Part shown: positions 33,510 through 44,827 of the stretch, in pieces | How positions within the stretch are numbered: the first letter of the stretch is position 1 | Layout: each line of letters begins with the position of its first letter | From: Zingiber officinale | Lineage: Eukaryota > Streptophyta > Magnoliopsida > Zingiberales > Zingiberaceae | Assembly (NCBI RefSeq): GCF_018446385.1 | Contig: NC_055987.1 | Coordinates: forward strand, 31,626,202 to 31,690,201 | Reading direction: 5' to 3' | Length of the DNA: 64,000 bases | The notes under the pieces: generated by a model | What the model was told of the DNA's origin: nothing | Database searches by the model: none | Seen by the model: the letters and a program-made list of their open reading frames with translations, nothing else | Translations under genes and position numbers: made by a program

Positions 33510-35797
33510 GGTTAGAGAGTGTCAACTCCGATTAGAAGGGTAGTTAACCTAACTTTGAGGAAATTGACACTCAAGGAGCATTTTCAAGGTTTTAGTTAAC
33601 CTTTGAAAATGAAATGGACCTATTGTTTACTCCTTGAAAGAGTAAAATGTGCCTAATGGTGGAAGAATTGATTTTAATCTAAAATGGCACAAATTGGGAA
33701 AACCTTGAGAAATACCAAGTTGGGATTTTGGTTATTCTCTTGGAAATTTAAGGCAATCCGGGCCTTGATTTATGTAATCACTCTTGAGGAAAAATGGAAT
33801 ATGCCAACATTTGAGGACATGTTTACTTTCAATTGGCATACATTAAATCAAGGAAATTAGAAATGCAAATTTAGGCTTTGGCATTCTCTTGTAGCACTTT
33901 AGGGCAATCTATGTTTAAGTTGTAAGTTTAGCTAAGACTTTAAGGATACTTAGATAGTTAATCTAGGTATATTTTATTTATGCTAAATCTTGCCATGATT
34001 GTTTGCCCATCATATGCCATGACATCATGTCTAGTTTTGCATTCATGTTTTATTATGAAAAATCCAAAAATACCATGTCATGACATTCATACATCATGTA
34101 GTAATAGGATATTTTCTTTTGAAAATTATTTTCTTTTGATGTATGTCATAACATAATCATGCATTAAGTTTAATTCCTTGTAATTAAGGACGTATGGCAT
34201 TTAACGACACTTATTGACAAGTGACATCCTAGGTGGATGTCTAATATCTCTAGAATGCCTAGATAGATATGCATGATCCCTAGATTAGGGCAAAAACCAA
34301 AATCTACATCTCACAAAGACTATAAGGTGACTTGTATGTGATTAGTGTACATTAGATACAAGTGAGATGTTAGGATGATGAACAAAACTCAAAATGTTGA
34401 TTTAGTGCATTCTTTTGAGTTTTTAGGTTCATCAAAACACATAGTTATGTGTTTTCCCATCATTGGGAAAGCTAATGTACAAGTCATGTGCATTATGCCC
34501 AAGGAACATGATGGGATATTGGTTTTGAAAATGTTTTTAAAATGTTTTTGGAAAACCTTGGTGAAGGCTATCTTTTGATAGTAATCACCATTGAATAGTT
34601 AGACACAAACTTGAAGAAAAACACTAAAGTTTTTGCAAGTTTTCGAGTTTGTGTCAATCTTTGAAAATATGATGTATTTTCATAGAAAGCTATTTTTCCA
34701 TGATTAAGTATGCCCTAAATAATGTCTACACGAAATTTCATGATTTTGGATTTTGTAGAATTTTCTAGGGTTTCTAATGAAATGGAATTTCAGCAACTAT
34801 CGAGCAAGGGATCCATGGATCGATTGGGTGCCCAATCGATCATGGATCTTAACTAAGAGTTTCTCACTGAAATCAGGCCTCTGAATCGATCAGTGGATCG
34901 ATTCAGAAAGGTTCAATCGATTGGAACCCAACTCCAATCGATCCAAGTTGCTGATTTTGGCTGGGAAGGCTTGATTTCAGCATCTTTGAACCTCTTTGAG
35001 TCTAGGTAACCATTCCAAACCTCTAAAATACATTTGTATACATACAAAGGGTGTTTTCATGTGAAAACAAGGATGGATTGGTTAAGGAAGGCTTCATTGA
35101 AGTTTAGGTTGAAGTTTGTTTCAAATTTTGATTATTTGAACCTCAAAACTTCTAAATTTGGGTTTCCTAAAGGTTTAGGGATTCCAAGTCATTGTTGGTG
35201 CAATGACAGAAGTCACCACCATGTCTTTAGGGGGAGGGACTCTTTAAAGACATGAAAAATTACTTTTCATGAACCTTGGAAGGTGGTTAACCTTCTTTAA
35301 AGAAAATGCTCATGTATGAGCTTTTGAACTTGAAATGGGGAGTGGATATCCTCATTATTTCAAGTGGGAACTCAAGTGGTTAGATAATGCTCAAGGTTGG
35401 GCATTTGTCTACATTGAGGGAGAAGTTAAGGATAAATGAAGGGTATGGGACCTTCATTATCGTGTTGATCACAACGAGTGATGTTGTGAACAACGATGAG
35501 CAACTCTTCAGGGGGAGAGTTTTCAACAAATGGATTTGTTGATATGTACCCAAAATTGGGGCATGGGTTGATGTGTGCCCAAAGATGGGTTGATGTGTGC
35601 CAATAGGGGGAGAATGAAAGGACCTATGAATGGGTGTAAGTTAGGCTTTCATTACCTAGAGGGAGTGTGCCCTCGTAGGGGGAGAATGAAGAGCTTAATT
35701 TATATGTTCATTACCTAGTGGCATGAAGATTGAGGCTATAGGATTAGCCTAACTTACATGTGGTATTGTAAGTGTTATTGTGGTATTGTCAAACATC
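33510..35797 (+). other. non-coding interior of the gag-only element
   Basis: About 2.3 kb between the gag region and the polypurine tract, with no enzyme domain in any frame that I recognise. It contains one more palindrome cluster (34800-34945) like those of the LTRs. The end has repeated lines of the type 'gggggagaatgaa'. Confidence 0.7.
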
Positions 35798-35811
35798 AAA
35801 AAGGGGAAGAT

Positions 35812-37307
35812 TGTTGGTGCAACATCCCTCAGGTCAAGGTTGACCTGGGTGACCAAGCTGAGTCTTGGTTTGAGTTTAGATGTTTGACAATAAGAAATTG
35901 ATTGAAGAAGAGTCAAGTAGGTCAAGGTTGACCGGATACTTGACAGGGAAGTCTGGTGAGTGAAGCCGGGCAAAGGAAAACCCTAGTGAGTGAAGCTAGG
36001 TGAAAGTCCCGGTGAGTGAAACCGGTGAAAACCCTAGTGAGTGAAGCTGGGTGAAAGTCCTAGAGTGAAGTCAGGCGGAAGGAAAACCCTAGTGAGTGAA
36101 GCTGGGTGAAAGTCCCAGTGAGTGAAGCGGTGAAAGCCCTAGTGAGTGAAGCTGGCGGATGGAAAACCCTAGTGAGTGAAGTTGGGTGAAAGTCCCGGTG
36201 AGTGAAGCCGAAGAGGAAAATCCAGATGGATCAGGATGATCGGACATCGGTGTTGGGAAGTCCAAGTAGGTCAAAGGATTGTTGGATACTTGGCACGAGG
36301 AAATCTGATGAAGGTCAAAGTAGACGACTAGTCGATGAAGTCCAAGTAGGTCAAGGGTGACCGGATACTTGGCATGAATAGAAAAGTCTAAGTGGGTCAA
36401 AGGATTGACCACACTTGGTGGGAAGTCTTAGCAGGTCAAGGGTGACCGGATGCTGGGCATGATGTACCAACAGGTCAAGGTTGACCGGATGTTGGTTTGA
36501 GAGGCTTGGAACTTGGTTTTGGGCAAAACCAAGTGTTGGATCGATCGATGGATCCATCGAGGCTGAATCGATCGGTGGATCGATCCGACTTTTCCGAGCG
36601 GAAGAGCCGGATCGATCCGTGGATCGATCAGATGTTCCAATCGATCGGTGGATCGATTGGGGCGCGCGATAAGGGCTGGATCGATCCGTGGATCGATCCG
36701 CATTTTTCCGTAGCACGAGCCCCGGATCGATCCGTGGATCGATCCAAAGCCTCCCCGATCGATTGGGAATATTCGAATCGATCGGGATCCGACCGTTGGC
36801 GTCGATAAAGGCCGCAGGCGTTCATTTCCTTCTGCATCTCTTCACCGTTTCATCTCAGATCTTCGCCAGCTCCTCCACAGCACTCTCAAAGCTCGTGATC
36901 GCCAGTTCTTGAAGGTTCTTGGAAGCTCTTCGAGTCAAGAGGCGGATCAAAGGCAAGAAGAGAAGCTAGGGTTAGAGTTTTCTGCATTCATTGTAAGCTT
37001 TGTGCTTGTATTTTGTTTCCCTTTCCTTCTTCTTGTACCGAGAGTCTTGTAGGGCTTCTCTGCCCTCGGTAGTTACCGAAAAGGAGTGTTTCATAGTGGA
37101 GGGTGCGTGCGTGGTGTGGATCCTTGGATTAGTCACCTCCTTTGGAGGTGGATACCAAGTAAACCAACCGTGTTAGCGTTGTGTGATTGTTTCTTTGTAT
37201 TTCCGCTGCACATCTTTGAAGGAACAAGCAACGCCGAGCAACGAGCGAACGCGACGAGCTATTCCCCCCCCCCCCCCCCCCCCCTCTAGCTACTTTTGGT
37301 CCTAACA
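35812..37307 (+). repeat. right LTR of the gag-only element
   Basis: 1496 bp. It parallels the left LTR but has a 21-C run at 37264-37284 where the left LTR has 8 C, and several small indels in its minisatellite part. Confidence 0.95.
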
Positions 37308-37312
37308 TAAGA

Positions 37313-37670
37313 CATATTCGGATTTGGGGTAGTCCAGCACATGTGCTGAATCCAGATGCTGATAAGTTAGAATCTCGTACAGAAGTTCGCGTGTTTGTGG
37401 GGTATCCCATAGGAACGAAAGGTAGTTTATTTTATAGTCCTAAAGACCAGAAGGTCATTGTTAGCACCAATGCCCAGTTTTTAGAAGAAGACTATATAAT
37501 GGATCACAAGCCCAGTAGCAAAGTTATTTTAGAAGAACTTAGAGAGGACACATCTACTTCAGTACCAACAGTACAAGATGAAGTACCACAAGAGACTGCA
37601 ACACGTGTCACACATGATACACAACCACAGACAGTGCCTCGTCGTAGTAGGAGGGTTGTAAGGCAACCTG
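37313..37670 (+). pseudogene. copia integrase tail and linker (fossil), after the nested element
   Basis: This resumes the copia coding text: DADKLESRTEVRVFVGYPIG and GSLFYSPKDQKVIV, typical of the region after the integrase core, then a linker ending RRSRRVVRQPV, which normally precedes reverse transcriptase in copia elements. The next insertion begins at 37671. Confidence 0.88.
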
Positions 37671-40626
37671 TGTAACACCCCAAATTTCATGATTTGGAGT
37701 CCTAAAAGACCTTATTAAAATATAGAAATGCTTTAGAAAAATTCTAGAGATTTTTAGGAATTTATAGAATATTTTTATGCAATTTTTGGAGGTCGTTTGG
37801 TATTTTTACTAAACGAAAGAAGGTTCGACAAAAAAATGTCCAAGCTGAGGCTTGAACCGGCAACCCCTGACCTGAGCAAAACCCAACCAACCAACTAGGC
37901 TAGTAGTTATTAATTAATCTAATAAAGGAAGAATTTTATTTAAGTAATAGAAGTTAATAGCGAGAAATAATAGGAAGAAAATGTTGCAACCGGGATTCGA
38001 AACCACGAGCTTCGCCTTAAGCCGAACGCAGCCAACCAACTGATCCAGCGATCATTTCTTATTAAAGGAGGAGAAGAATTCCATTTAAGCAGAAGTTGGG
38101 ACATTTAAAATAAATTGGAAAAAAGGTTCGCGACTGAGGGATTCGAAACCCAGACCTGTGATTTGGTCGAAACCTGGCTAACCAGGTGATCCAGCCATCG
38201 ATTCTGTTTAGAAAAGATAGGAAAATTATTTAACCAGTTAACAGAATATGGAGATTATAAAGAGGGATAAGTTGAGGTGGTAAATTGCCAAACCGAAAAC
38301 CCTTTACCCTCTCCTTTCCTCTCCCGATCGCGAGCGACTGCGACTCCCTCTCGGGCGAAGACGCAGCAGGGGACCTAGGGCTTGGTCTCCGGCGCCGGCG
38401 AAGGGTTGTTTCCGACCGATCTTCACCCGTGTGTGGCCACTCCGACGAGGGGAGCTTGGAAACACAAAGAGGTTGCCGAGAATTGAAGCTCCTCCGAAGC
38501 CCTAGTTGCCTCCTTTCGGCTGTGAGTCCAAGAACACGAAGGTAAGTCGCTACTCACCTGCAGTAGGATAGTTCCGGATTTCGATTCGTTTTGGTGTTCT
38601 TTTCCTTTTGTTTCGAATTTTTTGTGAAGAATGTGGTTTAGGGCTTACTGCCGTGAGATGTTAAGGAAGAGGGAAAGAGATTTTGTTTGGATGTTTTCTT
38701 GTTTTCCTTGAATTCGCAGCATGTTGTAAGATTTGTTGGTTGTGACTTGATGAGAATGTCCGGGTTGAAGGGAAGCTTGCAATCTTGTGTTTTTCTTTTA
38801 TTGCCGTGGCACATAGCATGTAGAACAAGTATGGTCTTGAGGTTACAATAGCAATTTTCATTAGATTTATTGGTTGTGACTTGATGAGAATGTCCGGGTT
38901 GAAGGGAAGCTTGCAATCTTGTGTTTTTCTTTTGTTGCCGTGGCACATAGCAGGAGGAACAATTACCACAGTGCAGTTTTGATTTGTTATCAATTCATTG
39001 GTATGTTGTTAGCCATTTTATCACTTATTCCCTAACCGCAGCTTTAGCTTTCGTTTAAGTTGTGTAGATTAGCAATGAAAAGATTGTGTTCAGGGCTGGC
39101 TTTATAGATTCAGTGCAATGTGGATTAGATTGCTGTTAGACCCTTTTCGACCATGCTCAGTACTGATGCTTTCTTAATTAGTTGGAACAACCTTGCCTTA
39201 AGCTTGCTAGTTAGATCTTTTTACGCTATGCATTGGGCAAGAACAGTCCTCATTTTTAAAGTATGCAGTTTAGATTTTCTGTTAAGCTATTATGTAGATT
39301 TTTATTAAGCTAGTATGCAGATTTCTGTTAAGCATTAGTGCAGATTTTAGTTAAGCTTAATATGCATATTTCTGTTTAAACTTGTATGCAGATTTTGTTT
39401 AATCATTGCAGTGTTAGAGTTTGGTTAAACATTTCAGTTTTGTAAGAAGCATTCTTTTATAAGAAAAGTATAAGAAAGATAAAGAAAAGAAAGAAAAGGC
39501 CGAGGCCTTAAGTAGATCCCAAAGTCAAGACTTTAGGGATTTTGGCACACAAGGTGCCTATTAAAATGCCGAGGCATTCAAAGAAGAAGTAATTAAGATT
39601 ATAAGTATTTTACTTTTAAGAAGAGGCTAGTACCCGACTTCCGAGGTTGTCGTTAAACAAATCCAGGTGTCCAATTCCGAGGTCTTGGCCCTGGTAGACC
39701 GAGGTCTGCTCTTTTAGGATTGGTGACTCGCTACTCCAACCTATCAGGGAACGCGCATAAGATGGTACTACGCCTGGGCCCAAGAAGAAGTTGATTATTA
39801 TTTTGAAGTATTATAAGTATAAGCTTTTGAACTAATAAAACAATGTGTTTACAAAAGTTTACAAGTATTAAAGAATAAGTTTTAAATAAGTGAAATAAAA
39901 GAATAAGTTTTAAGTAAGTGAAAGAAAAGAATAAGTGTTTAAGTAAGTTTAATAAGAATCAGAAAGTGTTTAGCCTTTCAGTATGTTTCTTTACTGTTAG
40001 AAGAGCATGAGTTAGCTTACTGTTATTTGCTATTTATGAGCATGAGTAGCTTTACATGTTAGCATTCAGTTTTAGCATGTTTTTATTTATATACATGCAT
40101 ATCGAGTTTTTGTGAGTTAGATAGCGCTTACTAAGCAAATTTTGCTTATAGACTACACTTCCTCTTACTGCAGATACAGGAAAGGAAAAGATATAGAAAG
40201 GAAGGCGACAAGGAGGTGTTCGAGGGATGTGTGATGCCAGGACTATGGAAGCCTTGGGACTTAGTCTAAGAATTTATTAAGATTGCCATTTATTAAGAAT
40301 GTATTAGATGAGTCATTTAGTCTTCCGCTGTTAGTTAACTGTATGTTTTTATTTTGTTTCCGCTACCGATTACTTGCATGATTTGATTTCATTAAACTGC
40401 GTGGTGATGTTATTCCTTTTGTGTGTTTGATATGTGTTCCAGCCGCCTGTGGCTATGTATATTATGTTATGTATGATAGTTTAAGGTCACCGGTACAGGG
40501 GAGACTCTGTCGAAATTTTTCGGTAGGGTTTCCATGTGATTTTTAATCATACCGGTTAAGTAGAGTTAGTAGTTAAGTAACGGTCATCCTTAGAGTGTAG
40601 TAGTAGTAAGAAGGGTGGTCGTTACA
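37671..40626 (+). repeat. left LTR of the gypsy-type element
   Basis: 2956 bp, nearly identical to 41111-44051. It contains an internal short duplication (the block around 38735-38830 recurs at about 38865-38955). Confidence 0.93.
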
Positions 40627-40628
40627 GT

Positions 40629-40640
40629 TGGTATCAGAGC
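40629..40640 (+). promoter_or_regulatory. primer-binding site of the gypsy-type element
   Basis: TGGTATCAGAGC, two bases after the left LTR, is complementary to initiator tRNA-Met. Confidence 0.9.
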
Positions 40641-41110
40641 AGTTCCCATTCTCCAGCATCACACATCAGCACCATCCTTGCCGTTTTCAAGTAAGAAAGT
40701 ATTTAATTTTCTTTTATGCTTTCTTCATTATTTGCAGTATAGAGTATCTGCTTATATGTGCTTAGGAAAGAAGAAAATTCATGTTTTAATTTTCTATGTT
40801 TTGATACATATGCTTAGAAAGAATAGAGACAATTTTAGTTTTGTTTCTCTTATATTCATATATACATAAGTATGTTTAGAAAGGATAGAGAAGATACCAA
40901 GTTTTTCAAAGACCACTAATGGGTACGATGCGAGATAAATGATAGAGGACCGAGAAGTTAAGAGACTAAGGAACAAAGAGTATCATTAGTGGGAGTCATT
41001 TAGAACCAGAAGCATGAGGAAGTTACTTAGGAGCGTGAGCATAGTATGAGAAAGAAATATTCGAAATTATTCTAAGTTCGAGGACGAACTTTTTATAAGG
41101 TAGGGAGAAT

Positions 41111-44051
41111 TGTAACACCCCAAATTTCATGATTTGGAGTCCTAAAAGACCTTATTAAAATATAGAAATGCTTTAGAAAAATTCTAGAGATTTTTAGGAA
41201 TTTATAGAATATTTTTATGTAATTTTTGGAGGTCGTTTGATATTTTTACTAAACGAAAGAAGGTTCGACAAAAAAATATCCAAGCTGAGGCTTGAACCGG
41301 CAACCCCTGACCTGAGCAAAACCCAACCAACCAACTGGGCTAGTAGTTATTAATTAATCTAATAAAGGAAGAATTTTATTTAAGTAATAGAAGTTAATAG
41401 CAAGAAATAATAGGAAGAAAATGTTGCAACCGGGATTCGAAACCACGAGCTTCGCCTTAAGCCGAACGCAGCCAACCAACTGATCCAGCGATCGTTTCTT
41501 ATTAAAGGAGGAGAAGAATTCCATTTAAGCAGAAGTTGGGACATTTAAAATAAATTGGAAAAACGGTTCGCGGCTGAGGGATTCGAAACCCAGACCTGTG
41601 ATTTGGTCGAAACCTGGCTAACCAGGTGATCCAGCCATCGGTTCTGCTTAGAAAAGGTAGGAAAATTATTTAACCGATTATAAAGAGGGATAAGTTGAGG
41701 TGGTAAATTGCCAAACCGAAAACCCTTTCCCCTCTCCTTTCCTCTCCCGATCACGAGCGACGGCGACTCCCTCTCGGGCGAAGACGCAGCAGGGGACCTA
41801 GGGCTTGGTCTCCGGCGCCGGCGAAGGGTTGTTTCCGACCGATCTTCACCCGTGTGTGGCCACTCCGACGAGGGGAGCTTGGAAACACAAAGAGGTTGCC
41901 GAGAATTGAAGCTCCTCCGAAGCCCTAGTTGCCTCCTTTCGGCTGTGAGTCCAAGAACACGAAGGTAAGTCGCTACTCACCTGCAGTAGGATAGTTCCGG
42001 ATTTCGATTCGTTTTGGTGTTCTTTTCCTTTTGTTTCGAATTTTTTGTGAAGAATGTGGTTTAGGGCTTACTGCCGTGAGATGTTAAGGAAGAGGGAAAG
42101 AGATTTTGTTTGGATGTTTTCTTGTTTTCCTTGAATTCGCAGCATGTTGTAAGATTTGTTGGTTGTGACTTGATGAGAATGTCCGGGTTGAAGGGAAGCT
42201 TGCAATCTTGTGTTTTTCTTTTATTGCCGTGGCACATAGCATGTAGAACAAGTATGGTCTTGAGGTTACAATAGCAATTTTCATTAGATTTATTGGTTGT
42301 GACTTGATGAGAATGTCCGGGTTGAAGGGAAGCTTGCAATCTTGTGTTTTTCTTTTGTTGCCGTGGCACATAGCAGGAGGAACAATTACCACAGTGCAGT
42401 TTTGATTTGTTATCAATTCATTGGTATGTTGTTAGCCATTTTATCACTTATTCCCTAACCGCAGCTTTAGCTTTCGTTTAAGTTGTGTAGATTAGCAATG
42501 AAAAGATTGTGTTCAGTGCTGGCTTTATAGATTCAGTGCAATGTGGATTAGATTGTTGTTAGACCCTTTTCAACCATGCTCAGTACTGATGCTTTCTTAA
42601 TTAGTTGGAACAACCTTGCCTTAAGCTTGCTAGTTAGATCTTTTTACGCTATGCATTGGGCAAGAACAGTCCTCATTTTTAAAGTATGCAGTTTAGATTT
42701 TCTGTTAAGCTATTATGTAGATTTTTATTAAGCTAGTATGCAGATTTCTGTTAAGCATTAGTGCAGATTTTAGTTAAGCTTAATATGCATATTTCTGTTT
42801 AAACTTGTATGCAGATTTTGTTTAATCATTGCAGTGTTAGAGTTTGGTTAAACATTTCAGTTTTGTAAGAAGCATTCTTTTATAAGAAAAGTATAAGAAA
42901 GATAAAGAAAAGAAAGAAAAGGCCGAGGCCTTAAGTAGATCCCAAAGTCAAGACTTTAGGGATTTTTGGCACACAAGGTGCCTATTAAAATGCCAAGGCA
43001 TTTAAAGAAGAAGTAATTAAGATTATAAGTATTTTACTTTTAAGAAGAGGCTAGTACCCGACTTCCGAGGTTGTCGTTAAACAAATCCAGGTGTCCAATT
43101 CCGAGGTCTTGGCCCTGGTAGACCGAGGTCTGCTCTTTTAGGATTGGTGGCTCGCTACCCCAACCTATCAGGGAACGCGCATAAGATGGTACTACGCCTG
43201 GGCCCAAGAAGAAGTTGATTATTATTTTGAAGTATTATAAGTATAAGCTTTTGAACTAATAAAACAATGTGTTTACAAAAGTTTACAAGTATTAAAGAAT
43301 AAGTTTTAAATAAGTGAAATAAAAGAATAAGTTTTAAATAAGTGAAATAAAGAATAAGTTTTTAAGTAAGTTCAATAAGAATCGAAAGTGTTTAGAATTC
43401 AGTAAATTAATTACTAATAGAAGAGCATGAGTAGCTTTACATGTTTAGCACTTCAGTATGTTTCTTTATTTACTAGTAGATGAGCATGAGTAGCTTTCCT
43501 TTTAGCATTCAGTATATTTACATGCATATCGAGTTTTTGTGAGTTCGATAGCGCTTACTAAGCAAATTTTGCTTATAGACTACACTTCCTCTTACTGCAG
43601 ATACAGGAAAGGAAAAGATATAGAAAGGAAGGCGACAAGGAGGTGTTCGAGGGATGTGTGATGCCAGGACTATGGAAGCCTTGGGACTTAGTCTAAGAAT
43701 TTATTAAGATTGCCATTTATTAAGAATGTATTAGATGAGTCGTTTGGTCTGCCGCTGTTAGGTAACTGTATGTTTATTTTGTTTCCGCCATTCATTACTT
43801 GCATGATTTGATTTCATTAAACTGCGTGGTGATGTTATTCCTTTTGTGTGTTTGATATGTGTTCCAGCCGCCTGTGGCTATGTATATTATGTTATGTATG
43901 ATAGTTTAAGGTCACCGGTACAGGGGAGACTCTGTCAAAATTTTTCGGTAGAGTTTCCATGTGATTTTTAATCATACCGGTTAAGTAGAGTTAGTAGTTA
44001 AGTAACGGTCATCCTTAGAGTGTAGTAGTAGTAAGAAGGGTGGTCGTTACA
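41111..44051 (+). repeat. right LTR of the gypsy-type element
   Basis: 2941 bp, preceded by aaggtagggagaat, the polypurine tract. Confidence 0.93.
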
Positions 44052-44250
44052 TCCAATGACAATCAAGTCAGAAGATCAGATTTCATCAAGTCGTTGGTAA
44101 CAACTTGTATTTCATATCTGTAAAGTTTCACGCTTCTATTATTCTTTTGTAAATCTTTCCAAACTGATAGTGAATTTCCCAATGAAAACGATCAATGACT
44201 GCGGGCCTTGGAGTAGGTGTCGCCATAGGCTTCGAACCGAGTAAAAGAAC
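44052..44250 (+). repeat. fragment of a Sirevirus-like LTR 3' part
   Basis: About 200 bp that is neither copia coding nor gypsy LTR. Its second half (gtgaatttcccaatgaaaac, then gcgggccttggagtaggtgt and cgaaccgagtaaaa) aligns with the 3' part of the solo LTR at 47460-47550. Confidence 0.6.
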
Positions 44251-44251
44251 A

Positions 44252-44808
44252 TTGGGCTGATGAAAGCGTATATTAAAGTACACGAGAAGGACCGGAGATT
44301 ATATGCTAATTTACCAAGCAGACGATTTGCTTCCATGGGTTACACGATTCGATTTCTAATTAGATAGGGACAACACAGTAAGTCTACATCGGGCTATGTG
44401 TTTACTTGGGAGGTGGAGTCATGGAGGAGTGTTAAGCGAAATGTGTTTCGGACTCAACCATGGAAGGCGAGTATGTAGCAACCTCTGAGGCTAAAGAAGC
44501 AGTATGGCTCAGAACTTTCTAATGGACTTAGATGTGATTCTGGTTTGCCCAAAATCATCACAATTTATTGTGATAATAGCATGCAGTTGCAAACTCAAGG
44601 AACCACGAGCCCATAAGACAAGTAAACATATAGAGCGCAAGTACCACCGATACGAGATTGTGAAGCGAGGAGAAGTTGTCATAGCCAAGATTGCATCAGC
44701 AGATAACCTGGCAGATCCTTTCACTAAGGCCCTTCCAACAAAAGCTTTCGATCCGCATGTGGAGGGAATGGGAATCAGATGTATGGCAGAAGATATGGCA
44801 GCTTAGTC
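44252..44808 (+). pseudogene. copia RNase H region (fossil)
   Basis: Copia RNase H text with the usual C-terminal stretch (KHIERKYHRYEIVKRGEVV, then ASADNLADPFTKALPTKAF) ends just before the right LTR at 44828. It is broken. Confidence 0.85.
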
Positions 44809-44827
44809 GTTAGTATAAGTGGGAGAT

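Larger units (their letters stand above)
30140..37307 (+). mobile_element. gag-only LTR element (TR-GAG-like, Sirevirus-type LTRs), nested in copia
   Basis: The LTRs are 30140-31580 and 35812-37307 (TGTTGG...CCTAACA), with a perfect 5-bp duplication taaga at 30135-30139 and 37308-37312. A primer-binding site for initiator tRNA-Met is at 31583-31594 and a polypurine tract (aaaaaggggaaga) abuts the right LTR. The 4.2-kb interior codes only for a gag protein in its first half. No protease, integrase, reverse transcriptase or RNase H is recognisable, so it would depend on enzymes from elsewhere. Structurally it looks nearly whole, with about one break in the gag region. By eye the last 490 bp of the LTRs differ at about 10 positions plus small indels, suggesting an age below about 1 million years. 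Confidence 0.92.
37671..44051 (+). mobile_element. non-autonomous Ty3/gypsy-type element with very long LTRs and 484-bp interior
   Basis: The LTRs are 37671-40626 (2956 bp) and 41111-44051 (2941 bp), both TGTAACACCCC...GTCGTTACA. The interior is 40627-41110, with a primer-binding site for initiator tRNA-Met (40629-40640) and a purine-rich tract before the right LTR. No coding domain fits in the interior. The LTR style (TGTAACACCCC ends, PBS for iMet) is that of Tekay/Del gypsy elements. By eye the first 560 bp of the two LTRs differ by about 1.5-2 percent. I could not find a 5-bp duplication: acctg precedes it and tccaa follows. Confidence 0.85.

Noticed and set aside
37855-38165. tRNA-like B boxes (gattcgaaacc) in the gypsy-type LTR
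   Set aside because: No matching A box, no acceptor or anticodon stems, and the motif recurs in a C-rich context; not a tRNA gene.
38285-38545. 86-codon frame repeated at 41708-41968
   Set aside because: It is part of the long gypsy-type LTR. Its conservation between copies reflects recent LTR duplication, not selection.
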